A DNA stretch of 64,000 bases from NCBI GenBank assembly GCA_965214625.1, contig OZ243962.1, forward strand, positions 2,604,001 to 2,668,000. Reading direction: 5' to 3'. The notes beneath the pieces were generated by a model that ran no database searches, was not told where the DNA came from, and saw only the letters and a list, made by a program, of their open reading frames with translations. A program made the position numbers and the translations under genes. Positions 53,772 through 63,283 of this stretch are shown piece after piece. The number at the start of each line of letters is the position of its first letter. The stretch's first letter is position 1. This stretch comes from G965214625 sp965214625. Lineage in GTDB: Bacteria > Pseudomonadota > Gammaproteobacteria > Arenicellales > Poriferihabitantaceae.

Positions 53772-54524
53772 ATGGAATCACAACGAAACCCCGCAGACGG
53801 TGCGGATGCCCGCCCCCTCCATATTGCGGTGATTATGGATGGCAATGGGCGATGGGCCAAACAGCACGGTCTTCCGCGGGTGGCGGGTCACCGAAGGGGG
53901 GTTGAGAATGTCAAGGAACTGGTTGCTGCCTGCGGCAAAAAGGGGATTCACTATCTGACCCTGTTTGCCTTCAGTAGTGAGAACTGGCAACGTCCCGAAG
54001 CGGAAGTTCGATTGCTGATAGAGTTGCTGACATCGGCACTGGAGTCGGAAACACGCGGACTGCACGACAACAATGTCAAACTGAGGGTCATCGGCGACCT
54101 ATCGCGTTTTCCGCACCGCTTGCAGGGCAAAATCGAACAGGCCTGCCGCATCACCAGTCACAATACTGCCCTTAATCTGACGGTCGCAATCAATTACGGC
54201 GGCCGCTGGGACATGATGCAGGCCTGCCGCTCGATTGCACGACGCGTAGACAACGGTGAGCTGTCCGTTGACGCGGTGACCTCGGCACTTATAGAATCGA
54301 ATCTGTGTACCTGCGAACTGCCGGAACCTGATCTGTTTATTCGAACCGGCGGCGAGCAGAGAGTGAGCAACTTCCTGCTTTGGCAATTGGCCTATACCGA
54401 ATTGTTTTTCACGGACGTCTATTGGCCTGACTTTGATGAGACCTGCCTGGACAATGCGCTGTCAGAATTTGCCAGAAGACAACGACGATTCGGCAAGATC
54501 AGTGAGCAGTTGAACCTGCCCTAA
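53772..54524 (+). CDS. uppS: undecaprenyl diphosphate synthase
   Basis: cis-Prenyltransferase making the C55 lipid carrier for peptidoglycan. 250 residues. The pyrophosphate motif VIMDGNGRWAKQHGL holds the catalytic Asp; AFSSENWQRP, NYGGRWDM and the C-terminal RTGGEQRVSNFLLWQLAYTELFF are conserved. Preceded by 152 gene-free bases after frr. A 62-codon frame between it and cdsA (from 54528) is not family-like and overlaps the cdsA start. Confidence 0.97.
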   Translation: MESQRNPADGADARPLHIAVIMDGNGRWAKQHGLPRVAGHRRGVENVKELVAACGKKGIHYLTLFAFSSENWQRPEAEVRLLIELLTSALESETRGLHDNNVKLRVIGDLSRFPHRLQGKIEQACRITSHNTALNLTVAINYGGRWDMMQACRSIARRVDNGELSVDAVTSALIESNLCTCELPEPDLFIRTGGEQRVSNFLLWQLAYTELFFTDVYWPDFDETCLDNALSEFARRQRRFGKISEQLNLP

Positions 54525-54709
54525 GACATGTTTCTGTCGCAAAATGGTTTCACAGGGGAGGCCGCTGATGTACCACGGGCAGGGCGGACGGTTCGTGATT
54601 TGCCCGGAGGCTTTGGCTGGCGTGCCCAGAAGACCGTCCCGACACGGAAGCGTGAGAGACAACGAGAACCCCGACTGATCGTCGATGCCCTGCCCGATAC
54701 CCCGTTCTC

Positions 54710-55507
54710 ATGCTGATCCGGATCATCACGGCATTGATTTTAGTGCCGATTGTGACCGGGTTGACCTATTGGTTGCCCAGTGTCTGGTTTGCTTGCCTGT
54801 GGGCCATTGTGATGGGCATGGGGTGGTGGGAGTGGAGTCGATTGATTCGCTGTCCGCTGACGGGTTTTTTATTGATTATCGGGGGGTTGGGGATTGCAAT
54901 GATGCTGGTTTACCCCCGGCCTGGCCTGCTGTACGCGATCACTCTGATCGGGGCACTGTACTGGTTGGTTCAGGGGGTCGGTCTGCGGTCGTCGACCGTG
55001 GAGATTGGCCATGACGGCGACCGCTATGGGCTGCATGGGGCCGGCGTGCTGTTCGCCGCATGGGTCTCGCTGGTGCTGTTGCATCAGACCTCGCCGAATG
55101 GTGCGATGACCGTGATCGGATTGTTTGTAACGGTGTGGGCTGCCGATGTATTCGCCTATTTCGTGGGCAAAGCCATCGGAAAGCGAAAACTGGCCCCGAC
55201 CCTCAGCCCCGGTAAGACCGTGGAGGGGGTGATCGGAGGATTGTCGGGGGCGATAGTGCTCTCCGTGATGTTTGCGGTTGTCGTATTGTCCCTGTCGGGT
55301 CGTGCCGTCGTGTTGTGGGGCTTGGTAGCGGTATTGACGGTCCTTGTCAGTGTGGTGGGTGATCTGTATGAAAGTCGGCTCAAGCGCAAAGCGGGTGTCA
55401 AGGACAGCGGCAAGCTGCTGCCCGGACATGGGGGACTGCTTGACCGTATCGATGCCCTGATTGCTGCCGCCCCGGTTTTTGTTGCACTGTGGTGGCCGAT
55501 GACATGA
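54710..55507 (+). CDS. cdsA: phosphatidate cytidylyltransferase
   Basis: Makes CDP-diacylglycerol for phospholipid synthesis. 265 residues, integral membrane protein with about seven or eight helices. The C-terminal signature is complete: SVVGDLYESRLKRKAGVKDSG followed by PGHGGLLDRIDAL. Its TGA overlaps the dxr ATG as ATGA. Follows uppS by 185 bases in the usual order. Confidence 0.95.
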   Translation: MLIRIITALILVPIVTGLTYWLPSVWFACLWAIVMGMGWWEWSRLIRCPLTGFLLIIGGLGIAMMLVYPRPGLLYAITLIGALYWLVQGVGLRSSTVEIGHDGDRYGLHGAGVLFAAWVSLVLLHQTSPNGAMTVIGLFVTVWAADVFAYFVGKAIGKRKLAPTLSPGKTVEGVIGGLSGAIVLSVMFAVVVLSLSGRAVVLWGLVAVLTVLVSVVGDLYESRLKRKAGVKDSGKLLPGHGGLLDRIDALIAAAPVFVALWWPMT

Positions 55508-56745
55508 CCCTGCCTCGAAAACAGGTGACTGTTCTGGGGTCCACCGGTTCGATCGGCGTGCATACCTTGGATGTCATTGCCCGTCATCCAGATAAGTACC
55601 AGGTACAAGCGCTGTCTGCGCATCAGAATGTCGATCTGCTGTTCAGGCAATGTGTCCGCTTTCGCCCTGAAAAGGCAGTCATGGTGGATGCCCATTGCGC
55701 CCGGCAGTTGACAGACAGGCTACAGGCCGAGTCCCTCGCGGTCGAGGTCCGGACAGGGACGGACAGCGTATCGGAGATCGCCACCGAATGCGGGGAAATT
55801 GTGGTCTGCGGAATTGTCGGGGCCGCCGGATTGCTTTCCACCTTGGCGGCGGTCAAGTCGGGCAAGAAAGTGCTGGTTGCCAACAAGGAGCCCCTGGTGA
55901 TGCTGGGTCAGTATATTGTTGCTCTGGCGCGAAACACCGGGGCCTGCCTGTTGCCCGTTGACAGTGAGCATAATGCCATTTTCCAATGCCTGCCCCAGCA
56001 GCCGATGGTTGAGCACAACGGGGTCGTGCCGATTCCTGTCCCGGGTATGATCAACCGGCTCCTGCTCACCGGGTCCGGAGGACCGTTCAGGACCTTGCCG
56101 ATAGATCAGTTTTCGCGGGTGACCCCGCAACAGGCCTGTGCCCATCCCAACTGGACCATGGGCCGAAAAATTTCCGTCGATTCGGCGACCATGATGAACA
56201 AGGCGCTTGAATTGATCGAGGCGACCGTGCTGTTTGGTATTGAACACACCAAAATTGACATCGTGATTCATCCGCAAAGCCTGATCCATTCCATGGTAGA
56301 GTATGTGGACGGCTCGATTATTGCCCAGATGGCCAGCCCCGATATGAAAGTCCCCATCGCGAATGCGCTCGCCTGGCCGGACCGAATGGCATCGGGAGCG
56401 GCGAATCTCGACTTTCTGACGGCGTCGCATCGGCTTGATTTCGAGCCCCCCGACCTCCGGCGCTTTCCTGCGCTGGGCCTGGCCAAGCGGGCGGCGGAGA
56501 GACAGGGAAACCTGCCCGCTATCATGAACGCGGCAAACGAATGCGCGGTGGGTGCTTTCCTGGAAGGCAGGATCACGTTTGACCGTATCACGGCGCTGGT
56601 GGAAGAGGCCATGGAACAGGTTGCGTTCCACCCGGAAATCGAAGTCGAGCTGATTCTCGAGACCGACAGGGAGACACGGTCTTTTTGCAACCAACAATTA
56701 CGCTCCGGTCGCCGTGGTTATTCGCGGCCCGACAGGCAACGTTGA
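55504..56745 (+). CDS. dxr: 1-deoxy-D-xylulose 5-phosphate reductoisomerase
   Basis: Second step of the MEP isoprenoid pathway; supplies precursors for UppS next door. 413 residues from ATG 55504. NADPH loop VLGSTGSIGVHTLDVI, metal/substrate motifs VDSEHNAIFQCL and GRKISVDSATMMNKALELIEA, flexible loop HPQSLIHSMVEY. The C-terminus ends in a basic tail (RRGYSRPDRQR) slightly longer than usual. The 17-base gap to rseP argues for co-transcription. Confidence 0.96.
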   Translation: MTLPRKQVTVLGSTGSIGVHTLDVIARHPDKYQVQALSAHQNVDLLFRQCVRFRPEKAVMVDAHCARQLTDRLQAESLAVEVRTGTDSVSEIATECGEIVVCGIVGAAGLLSTLAAVKSGKKVLVANKEPLVMLGQYIVALARNTGACLLPVDSEHNAIFQCLPQQPMVEHNGVVPIPVPGMINRLLLTGSGGPFRTLPIDQFSRVTPQQACAHPNWTMGRKISVDSATMMNKALELIEATVLFGIEHTKIDIVIHPQSLIHSMVEYVDGSIIAQMASPDMKVPIANALAWPDRMASGAANLDFLTASHRLDFEPPDLRRFPALGLAKRAAERQGNLPAIMNAANECAVGAFLEGRITFDRITALVEEAMEQVAFHPEIEVELILETDRETRSFCNQQLRSGRRGYSRPDRQR

Positions 56746-56762
56746 CAAGAAGGACATGACGG

Positions 56763-58103
56763 ATGGGTGCGCTGGCATATAGTGTTCTTGGTTTTCTGAT
56801 TGCCATCGCCGTTCTGGTGACGGTGCATGAGTTTGGCCATTTCTGGGTAGCCCGGCGATGTGGTGTCACGGTGCTTAAATTTTCCATCGGTTTTGGCAAG
56901 TCGCTGTTTCACTGGCGCAGACAGAACGATCCCACCGAATATTCCATCGGCATGATTCCGCTGGGTGGCTATGTCAAGATGCTGGATGAGCGTGAAGGGA
57001 CGGTCGATGAGGTCGACAGGGACAAGGCCTTTAACCGTCAATCGCTTGGGGCCCGTACGGCGATTGTAGCGGCCGGGCCGGTTTTCAACTTTTTGTTCGC
57101 GATCGTTGCCATATGGCTGGTGTTCGTTGCCGGTAGCGATGATATGGCACCGGTCGTCGGGCAGGTGGCGCCACAGTCGATGGCGGAACAAGCGGGGATC
57201 AGTCCAGGCGATACGTTGGTCAGGGTCGATGAGCGGCGGGTAAAGACATGGGGACAGTACCAGCTTTATCTGCTTCACCAGGCGATGCAAGGTAACAAGG
57301 TGACGATCGAATTGGTTGATGAATATCAGCAATACCGGACAGTCACACTGGATTTTGCGCTTTTGGATCAGGCACAGGTGAGTACACGTTCCATTACGTC
57401 GCAAATCGGTATCTGGCCGCCTGCCCCCCCGGCGGAAGTACAGCGCATTGTCGAAAACTCACCGGCCAGTCAGGCGGGACTGATGCCGGGAGACGGCATC
57501 ACCGCTATTGACGGTCAGCCGATCAGTGACTGGTCAGCACTGGTGCAGGCGGTTGCGTCCAGACCCGGTGAGCGCCTGTTGCTGACAGTGAATCGACAGG
57601 GAGAACGGCTCGATATTCCACTCAAGACGGCTACTGTGACGGTTGAGGGCCAGCAATACGGTCAAATCGGTCTGTATCGCCCCGATCTGGAGGTCACGCG
57701 ACTGCAATACGGACCGCTGGATGCTTTCTGGTATTCGATCGAATACAACTGGAGAATGACGGTGGTCACACTGCGGTCACTGGGGCGTATGCTGACCGCG
57801 AAAATGTCATCGGACAATCTGTCCGGACCGATTACGATTGCGCGGATTGCCGGACAGACGGTCACCACCGGTTATGCGGATTTTCTGCGATTCCTGGCGA
57901 TTATCAGTATCAGTCTCGGTTTGTTGAACCTGTTGCCGATTCCGTTGCTTGATGGGGGACATTTACTGTATTTTGCCATTGAGGCAGTCACCGGCAGGGC
58001 GCCTTCAGAAAAATTCATGATGTGGGGGCATCAACTGGGTATTTTGATCTTGGTGTTGTTGATGACGCTGGCATTTTACAACGATATCATGCGATTGCTT
58101 TAA
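56763..58103 (+). CDS. rseP: site-2 zinc protease RseP
   Basis: Intramembrane metalloprotease acting on anti-sigma factor RseA and leftover signal peptides. 446 residues. Zinc motif VHEFGHF (His22, Glu23, His26) in the first transmembrane helix, the GxG region FSIGFGKSLF, two periplasmic PDZ domains (about 125-200 and 215-300), and the second metal site in LNLLPIPLLDGGHLLYF. The last residues MTLAFYNDIMRLL reappear in degraded form downstream of the following gene. Confidence 0.96.
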   Translation: MGALAYSVLGFLIAIAVLVTVHEFGHFWVARRCGVTVLKFSIGFGKSLFHWRRQNDPTEYSIGMIPLGGYVKMLDEREGTVDEVDRDKAFNRQSLGARTAIVAAGPVFNFLFAIVAIWLVFVAGSDDMAPVVGQVAPQSMAEQAGISPGDTLVRVDERRVKTWGQYQLYLLHQAMQGNKVTIELVDEYQQYRTVTLDFALLDQAQVSTRSITSQIGIWPPAPPAEVQRIVENSPASQAGLMPGDGITAIDGQPISDWSALVQAVASRPGERLLLTVNRQGERLDIPLKTATVTVEGQQYGQIGLYRPDLEVTRLQYGPLDAFWYSIEYNWRMTVVTLRSLGRMLTAKMSSDNLSGPITIARIAGQTVTTGYADFLRFLAIISISLGLLNLLPIPLLDGGHLLYFAIEAVTGRAPSEKFMMWGHQLGILILVLLMTLAFYNDIMRLL

Positions 58104-58258
58104 TACAAGGTCTAACCCGGTCACAACGGGTTCGGCAACGCCAGCGCGTTTTACATGCGAAAAGCGAAAGGAGAACCCGAGTGTTATTATGAAACCGATG
58201 GCCGCGCGGAAAGACGGTTCATGAATCGTCCAGGCTGGAGAACGAGGTAGGGCTGACA

Positions 58259-60460
58259 TTGAAATTCCGGTTGACTGATTTTGCCAGGGAACTGCGTTCC
58301 GACATTGAATCGGTGCGGATAGTTCCTGCCCTGTCAGCCGGTCTGACCTCGGGGCTTGGGTTGCTGATTGCCCAAATTGCCTTTGCGAGTTATATGTTCT
58401 CCGGGCCGCTGGCTTCGTATGCCTCCCAAGGTGTGGGCCTGGTATTGTTCGGAAACTTTGCCGCCTGTCTGGTCATCGCCCTGATGGGCGGCTTTCGAGG
58501 GACGATCGCGGGCTTGTCCCCTGCGTTGGTTGTTGGCATGGCGGTGATCATCTCCACGATGGAAGCGAGTGCCGATGCGCTGTTTGTCAGCGTATACGCG
58601 GCACTGATGCTAAGCGCGGTACTGACCGGGATATGTTGTCTGCTGATCGGCGGTTTTCACTGTTCCCGCCTCGTGCGCTTCATCCCCTATCCTGTTTCTG
58701 CCGGTTTTGTGGCCGGAATCGGTGGCGCAGTCTGCCTGGCCGCCATGTCACTGATGGGCACGGATTTGACGCTCTGGTTGATTCCGACGCTGCTGGAGCC
58801 TTCCAGTTTTTGGCGGTGGAGCCCGGGTGTCGCCTATGGATTCATCCTGTACTGGGTCATGAAGCGGTGGCGAAACCCGCTGATTCTGCCCATCAGTGTT
58901 GTGTTTGCGGTGGGGGCCTATTATCTTGCTCTGGGTATGCTCGATATCTCCAGCACGGAGGCAAGGGCGAGCGACCTGCTGTTAACGGGTACGGCCACGG
59001 ATAATCTCTGGCCCGCACTGATGGTCGGCGGTTTGCCACAGGTGGAATGGATCGCGGTGGCGCAACAGCTTCCGAATATGCTGGCGCTGGCCGTGGTGGC
59101 GTTCGTTGCCATCGTAATGAATATTGCAGGGCTTGAGGTTGCCACGAAGCAGGAACTGGATTGGGATCGCGAATTTACATCGGGCGGATTGGCGAGCCTG
59201 ATGGCGGGACTGGGTGGCGGGACGGTTGCCACCATCATTGTGCCTGCCTCGCTGCGCAGCAAGTTGTTTGGTGCCGATACTCGGTTGACCGGAATGGTTG
59301 CGGCATCTGTCATCGGCGTCGCCCTGTTTGTGGGTGATGAGATGCTGCAATGGGTGCCGACGCCGCTGGTCGGCGGAATATTGGTTTTTGCAGGACTGGG
59401 AATGTTGGAGGAAGGTCTGATCCGGCCCTGTCGGCGCCTCCCCCGCTCGGAGTTCGCCATCATCGTGTTGATCTGTATCACGATTATTGTATTTGGGTTG
59501 CTCGAAGGGGTGGGGATCGGAATGCTGGCGGCGCTTGTATTTTTCGCGATCCGTGTCAGCCGGGATGATCCCGTCGAATCCCGCTTTACCTTGCGGGACC
59601 AGCAAAGTAAAAAGGTCCGTGCGCTGCCCTACCGGGCTATTTTGCGCGAGCAGGGCGGCCGTACCCATGTCTATTCCCTGCGTGGCTATATTTTCTTTGG
59701 CAGCATCGGCTCTCTGGCCGATGAGCTGCGGGAGATGCTGCGCGAACCGATCCCTCCCGAGTGTCTGATGTTTGATTTCACCGGTATTTCCGGCTGTGAC
59801 TATTCGGCGTTGTACGTTTTTTCGCAGACGATCGAAGCGGCGGATGCGGCCGGTGTCCAGGTGGTTTTGAGTGCGACGCCAGCACCATTGCGGCGCGCGT
59901 TCCGGCTCAATCTGCCGACGTCGGTTTATGCGAAGGTATTGATTGAGCCGAATGCGGACCGAGCTCTTGAGTGTTGCGAGGAGGCGGTCCTTGAAGCCTG
60001 GCAGGTCCGAGCGAAACAGGAGGCATCGTCACGCACGACCCTCTTGGAGCGTGCAGCGGGTGACCTTGAAATCCACCTGGAACGACAGATTCGATTCGAG
60101 GCATTGATTGACGAACTCGGTGAATGGCTCGGTACGCACGAGTATGCTGCCGGCGAGACCATCGACAGTGCCGACGCACCGGGCGGAGAACTGAAATTGC
60201 TGATTTTTGGCAGGGTGTCCGCCTGCAAGGCCGATGGGGTGCGTCTTTGCCAGTACGTGCCCGGTGATGTCATTGGGGCGATGGCGTTTGACCAAGCGGG
60301 CGTGGCGACAATTGTCGTGGAGGAATCATGCCGGATCATGACGGTCACCATGCAGGCCAGGGCCTGGCTGGAACAACACCGGCAGGCACTGGCGATGCGG
60401 CTATATGCCTATCTTGTCGACAGTATTGTCCAGGGCAAGACCGGGCCCGGTGCCCAATGA
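58259..60460 (+). CDS. SulP-family transporter with STAS and cyclic-nucleotide-binding-like domains
   Basis: A 733-residue membrane protein. SulP/xanthine-permease core (about residues 20-420, twelve or so helices; FVAGIGGAVCLAAMSL-type segments), then a STAS domain (about 450-560; FDFTGISGCDYSALYVFSQ), then a C-terminal domain with cyclic-nucleotide-binding fold features (about 600-725; LKLLIFGRVSACKADGVRLCQYVPGDVIGAMAF). TTG start at 58259 with GAGG at 58244-58247. Bacterial SulP proteins carry sulfate, bicarbonate or dicarboxylates. Its position between rseP and bamA is unusual and suggests insertion. Confidence 0.85.
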   Translation: MKFRLTDFARELRSDIESVRIVPALSAGLTSGLGLLIAQIAFASYMFSGPLASYASQGVGLVLFGNFAACLVIALMGGFRGTIAGLSPALVVGMAVIISTMEASADALFVSVYAALMLSAVLTGICCLLIGGFHCSRLVRFIPYPVSAGFVAGIGGAVCLAAMSLMGTDLTLWLIPTLLEPSSFWRWSPGVAYGFILYWVMKRWRNPLILPISVVFAVGAYYLALGMLDISSTEARASDLLLTGTATDNLWPALMVGGLPQVEWIAVAQQLPNMLALAVVAFVAIVMNIAGLEVATKQELDWDREFTSGGLASLMAGLGGGTVATIIVPASLRSKLFGADTRLTGMVAASVIGVALFVGDEMLQWVPTPLVGGILVFAGLGMLEEGLIRPCRRLPRSEFAIIVLICITIIVFGLLEGVGIGMLAALVFFAIRVSRDDPVESRFTLRDQQSKKVRALPYRAILREQGGRTHVYSLRGYIFFGSIGSLADELREMLREPIPPECLMFDFTGISGCDYSALYVFSQTIEAADAAGVQVVLSATPAPLRRAFRLNLPTSVYAKVLIEPNADRALECCEEAVLEAWQVRAKQEASSRTTLLERAAGDLEIHLERQIRFEALIDELGEWLGTHEYAAGETIDSADAPGGELKLLIFGRVSACKADGVRLCQYVPGDVIGAMAFDQAGVATIVVEESCRIMTVTMQARAWLEQHRQALAMRLYAYLVDSIVQGKTGPGAQ

Positions 60461-60962
60461 CGGGGTCGTGCGCAATACCCTTGGGATTCGCTTGGGCAAA
60501 ACCGTATCCCGACACCGCTGCCTCCGGCCGGATTTTGCGGGTTGCAGATCATGCAGATCAGGATGACGCTGGCATCGTATGATGATATCATGCATTGGCT
60601 TTCATGCATCGGGACTGGGAAGCCTGTCTTGTCGTGCCGATACAACGGGAAGGGACCGGCAGCTTGGTTGCTCTGACCGTCTGAATCACAGCGAATGCAA
60701 CCGGTGACGATGACGGACGGTCCGAACAGGGCCGAAGTGGGCAAGCGGATCATGCAGCCGATTTGGGATGTGACTTTCAATCACTGTGATGTATCATAGG
60801 TGCAGCCGTTGTACGGTGAGCGAGGGAACGGTTGGTGGTGACCGGATCATGCCGTACTGCACTCGACTAACGTGTAAATATCAAAAAATAGTTGCTCGGG
60901 GTATCTGGGTTATAGTATTGAATCTGCCTTTGATGATGCGACAGCTTCCAGGAACAATGCGT
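60461..60962. other. 502-base gap upstream of bamA containing a decayed rseP 3' end
   Basis: No gene is called. At 60562-60607 the sequence repeats the last ~46 bases of rseP (58061-58106): a 14-base and a 10-base exact match at the same 8-base spacing, plus similar flanks. The encoded MTLASYDDIMHWL mirrors RseP's MTLAFYNDIMRLL. Other parts of the gap are not recognised; the bamA frame is open upstream of its start but not family-like. Confidence 0.7.
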
Positions 60963-63260
60963 ATGGATCGTTTGAAAAAGACGGCGCTGGCCTGTCTTTT
61001 GTTGTTGCCCCTCCACTGGGCTTATGCCATTGACCCATTTACGATTTCAGATATCCGTGTTGAAGGGATACAAAAGCTGGAGGCCGGCACCGTATTTAAT
61101 TATCTCCCGCTGAAGGTGGGTGACGAATTGAATGATGAGGAAGCGCGTCTCAGCATCAGGGCATTGTTCGAGACCGGTTTCTTTCAGGATGTGGCTCTGG
61201 AACAGGACGGGACGGTTCTGGTGGTCAAAGTGGTCGAGCGGCCTTCCATTGCCGAGATTGTAATTGAAGGCAACCGGAAACTTGACAGTGAAGCCATCGA
61301 CGAGGTGTTGGAGGCACAGGGATTGGTGCAGGGACGTATTTTCAACAGCACCAACCTGGACCGTTTGGTGCAGGACATCAAGCAGACCTACCTGGCGATG
61401 GGCCGCTACTCGGCGACGGTCGAAAGCACCGTCAAGGAACTGGGTGACAATCGGGTGACCGTCCGGCTGGATATCGACGAAGGGCGTGTTGCACGGATCA
61501 AGAAAATCAACATCATTGGTGCGGAGGCCATCCCGGCAAAGGATTTGAAAAAGGAAATGCGCTTGAAGGACAAGCGGGGTTTTCGGCTGTTTACCACACG
61601 CAACCAGTATTCCAAACAAAAGCTGGAAGCCGATATCGAAACCATCCGTAGTTATTATCTTGACCGTGGCTATCATGCCTTCAGGATTACCGCCACGAAT
61701 GTGGAGATCAGTCCCAACAAGCAAAACATCTTTTTGAGTATCAGTTTGGAAGAGGGTGATTTGTTTACGTTTGCCGAATCCGTGCTAGAAGGTGCCGACC
61801 CGGCATTGGTTCCTGAACTGCAGAAACTGAACAGGCTCACGCCGGGCCGCCCGTTTTCACGCAAAGCGGTGAACCAGACCCGCAATGCCATCATCGATCG
61901 ATATGCCGATGATGGCTATGCCTTTGTCGAGGTGCGCCCGGTGTTCAAGGTGGATGAGGCACAGCATACGGTGACCACGGTGTTTACGATTGTGCCCAAT
62001 CAACGTGTCTATGTCCGAAGAATCAATATCACGGGTAACGTGCATACCCGGGACGAAGTGATCCGACGTGAACTGCGCCAGTTCGAGGGGGCCTGGTACT
62101 CATCCATCGCCATCAGTCGTTCCAAAGACCGTTTGCAGCGTCTGGGGTTTTTCGAGAGTGTGCTGATCGAAACCCCGGAGGTGCCAGGAACCACCGACCA
62201 GGTGGATATGAACGTAGTGGTTAAAGAACGTGAGACCGGATCAGTCCAATTCTCACTGGGATATTCGGATGAGGATGGGGCCTTGCTGGGTGCGGGGTAT
62301 CAACAACGCAACTTGCTTGGAACCGGCAAGGATTTACAGGTCGAGGTGGATACGTCGGATGCGGCGAGAAAAATGGTGGTGTCGTATACCAATCCCTATC
62401 ATACGGTGGACGGTATCAGCAGGACCCTGAGACTGACCAACCGAAGACTGGATGCGGAAGAGGCCAACACCGCGGAGTACCTGCTCAATTCAAAGACCGC
62501 AGGGGTGATCTACAAGATCCCGATTGCCGAAACCAATGCATTGAATCTGGGTGTTTCACTGGAGCAGATTGATCTGGAAACGACTGGGGAAACGCCCCCG
62601 GAAATAGAACGTGCCATCGAGCGGCAGCCTGATGGAGAAAACATGATCCTCACGTTCGGCATATCCAAAGATGCCCGGGACGATTTCTTTTTCCCGACAC
62701 GGGGCGGGACGGGCAGGGCTTTTGTGGAGGCGGCTATCCCGGGGAGCGAGTTTGAATACTACAAGATCAACTTGCAGGGGACTTATTATGTGCCGTTTGG
62801 CGAATCCCTGACATTGAAAGGATCCCTTGGTCTGGGCTATGGCGATTCGTTCGGGGATCAGCAGGAAGCGGGGTTACCCTTTTTCAAGAATTATTTTGCG
62901 GGAGGCGCGAGTTCCGTCCGGGGGTATGAGAGCCGTTCATTGGGACCGAGAGACAGTGGTGAGACACCGGCGGCACTGGGAGGAGACAAGCGGGTACTGA
63001 CGAATCTGGAATTGCTGTTTCCGGCATTTGGCGAAACGGACAGCAAGGACAAGCGGGTCGGGCTTTTTCTCGACGGCGGGATGGTTTTCGGTGCATCAGA
63101 GAATATTGATCCGGGCGACTTTCGCTATTCCGGTGGCTTGGTCTTTAACTGGTTTTCACCGATTGGCCCTTTTGCCATCAGCTATGGTTTTCCCCTCAAT
63201 GATGAACCCGAAGATGAAAAGGAAGAACTGCAAATTTCCATTGGGACCGTTTTCAGATAG
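60963..63260 (+). CDS. bamA: outer membrane protein assembly factor BamA
   Basis: Central component of the beta-barrel assembly machine. About 765 residues from ATG 60963; AGGAA at 60950-60954 is eight bases upstream, better placed for this ATG than for 60957. Signal peptide DRLKKTALACLLLLPLHWAYA, five POTRA domains (about 24-420; FTISDIRVEGIQKLEAGTVF), then a 16-stranded barrel with the VRGYESRSLGPR lid-lock motif. The final residues are SIGTVFR: an Arg follows the usual terminal aromatic. Confidence 0.96.
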   Translation: MDRLKKTALACLLLLPLHWAYAIDPFTISDIRVEGIQKLEAGTVFNYLPLKVGDELNDEEARLSIRALFETGFFQDVALEQDGTVLVVKVVERPSIAEIVIEGNRKLDSEAIDEVLEAQGLVQGRIFNSTNLDRLVQDIKQTYLAMGRYSATVESTVKELGDNRVTVRLDIDEGRVARIKKINIIGAEAIPAKDLKKEMRLKDKRGFRLFTTRNQYSKQKLEADIETIRSYYLDRGYHAFRITATNVEISPNKQNIFLSISLEEGDLFTFAESVLEGADPALVPELQKLNRLTPGRPFSRKAVNQTRNAIIDRYADDGYAFVEVRPVFKVDEAQHTVTTVFTIVPNQRVYVRRINITGNVHTRDEVIRRELRQFEGAWYSSIAISRSKDRLQRLGFFESVLIETPEVPGTTDQVDMNVVVKERETGSVQFSLGYSDEDGALLGAGYQQRNLLGTGKDLQVEVDTSDAARKMVVSYTNPYHTVDGISRTLRLTNRRLDAEEANTAEYLLNSKTAGVIYKIPIAETNALNLGVSLEQIDLETTGETPPEIERAIERQPDGENMILTFGISKDARDDFFFPTRGGTGRAFVEAAIPGSEFEYYKINLQGTYYVPFGESLTLKGSLGLGYGDSFGDQQEAGLPFFKNYFAGGASSVRGYESRSLGPRDSGETPAALGGDKRVLTNLELLFPAFGETDSKDKRVGLFLDGGMVFGASENIDPGDFRYSGGLVFNWFSPIGPFAISYGFPLNDEPEDEKEELQISIGTVFR

Positions 63261-63283
63261 TCGACAGGCAACCTTGAGTTAAG

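Noticed and set aside
55720..56697. 325-codon open frame antisense to dxr.
   Set aside because: Shadow frame with Arg/His/Gln-rich nonsense composition.
60786..60962. Upstream in-frame extension of bamA by 59 codons.
   Set aside because: Would place unlike residues before a standard signal peptide; the RBS supports ATG 60963.
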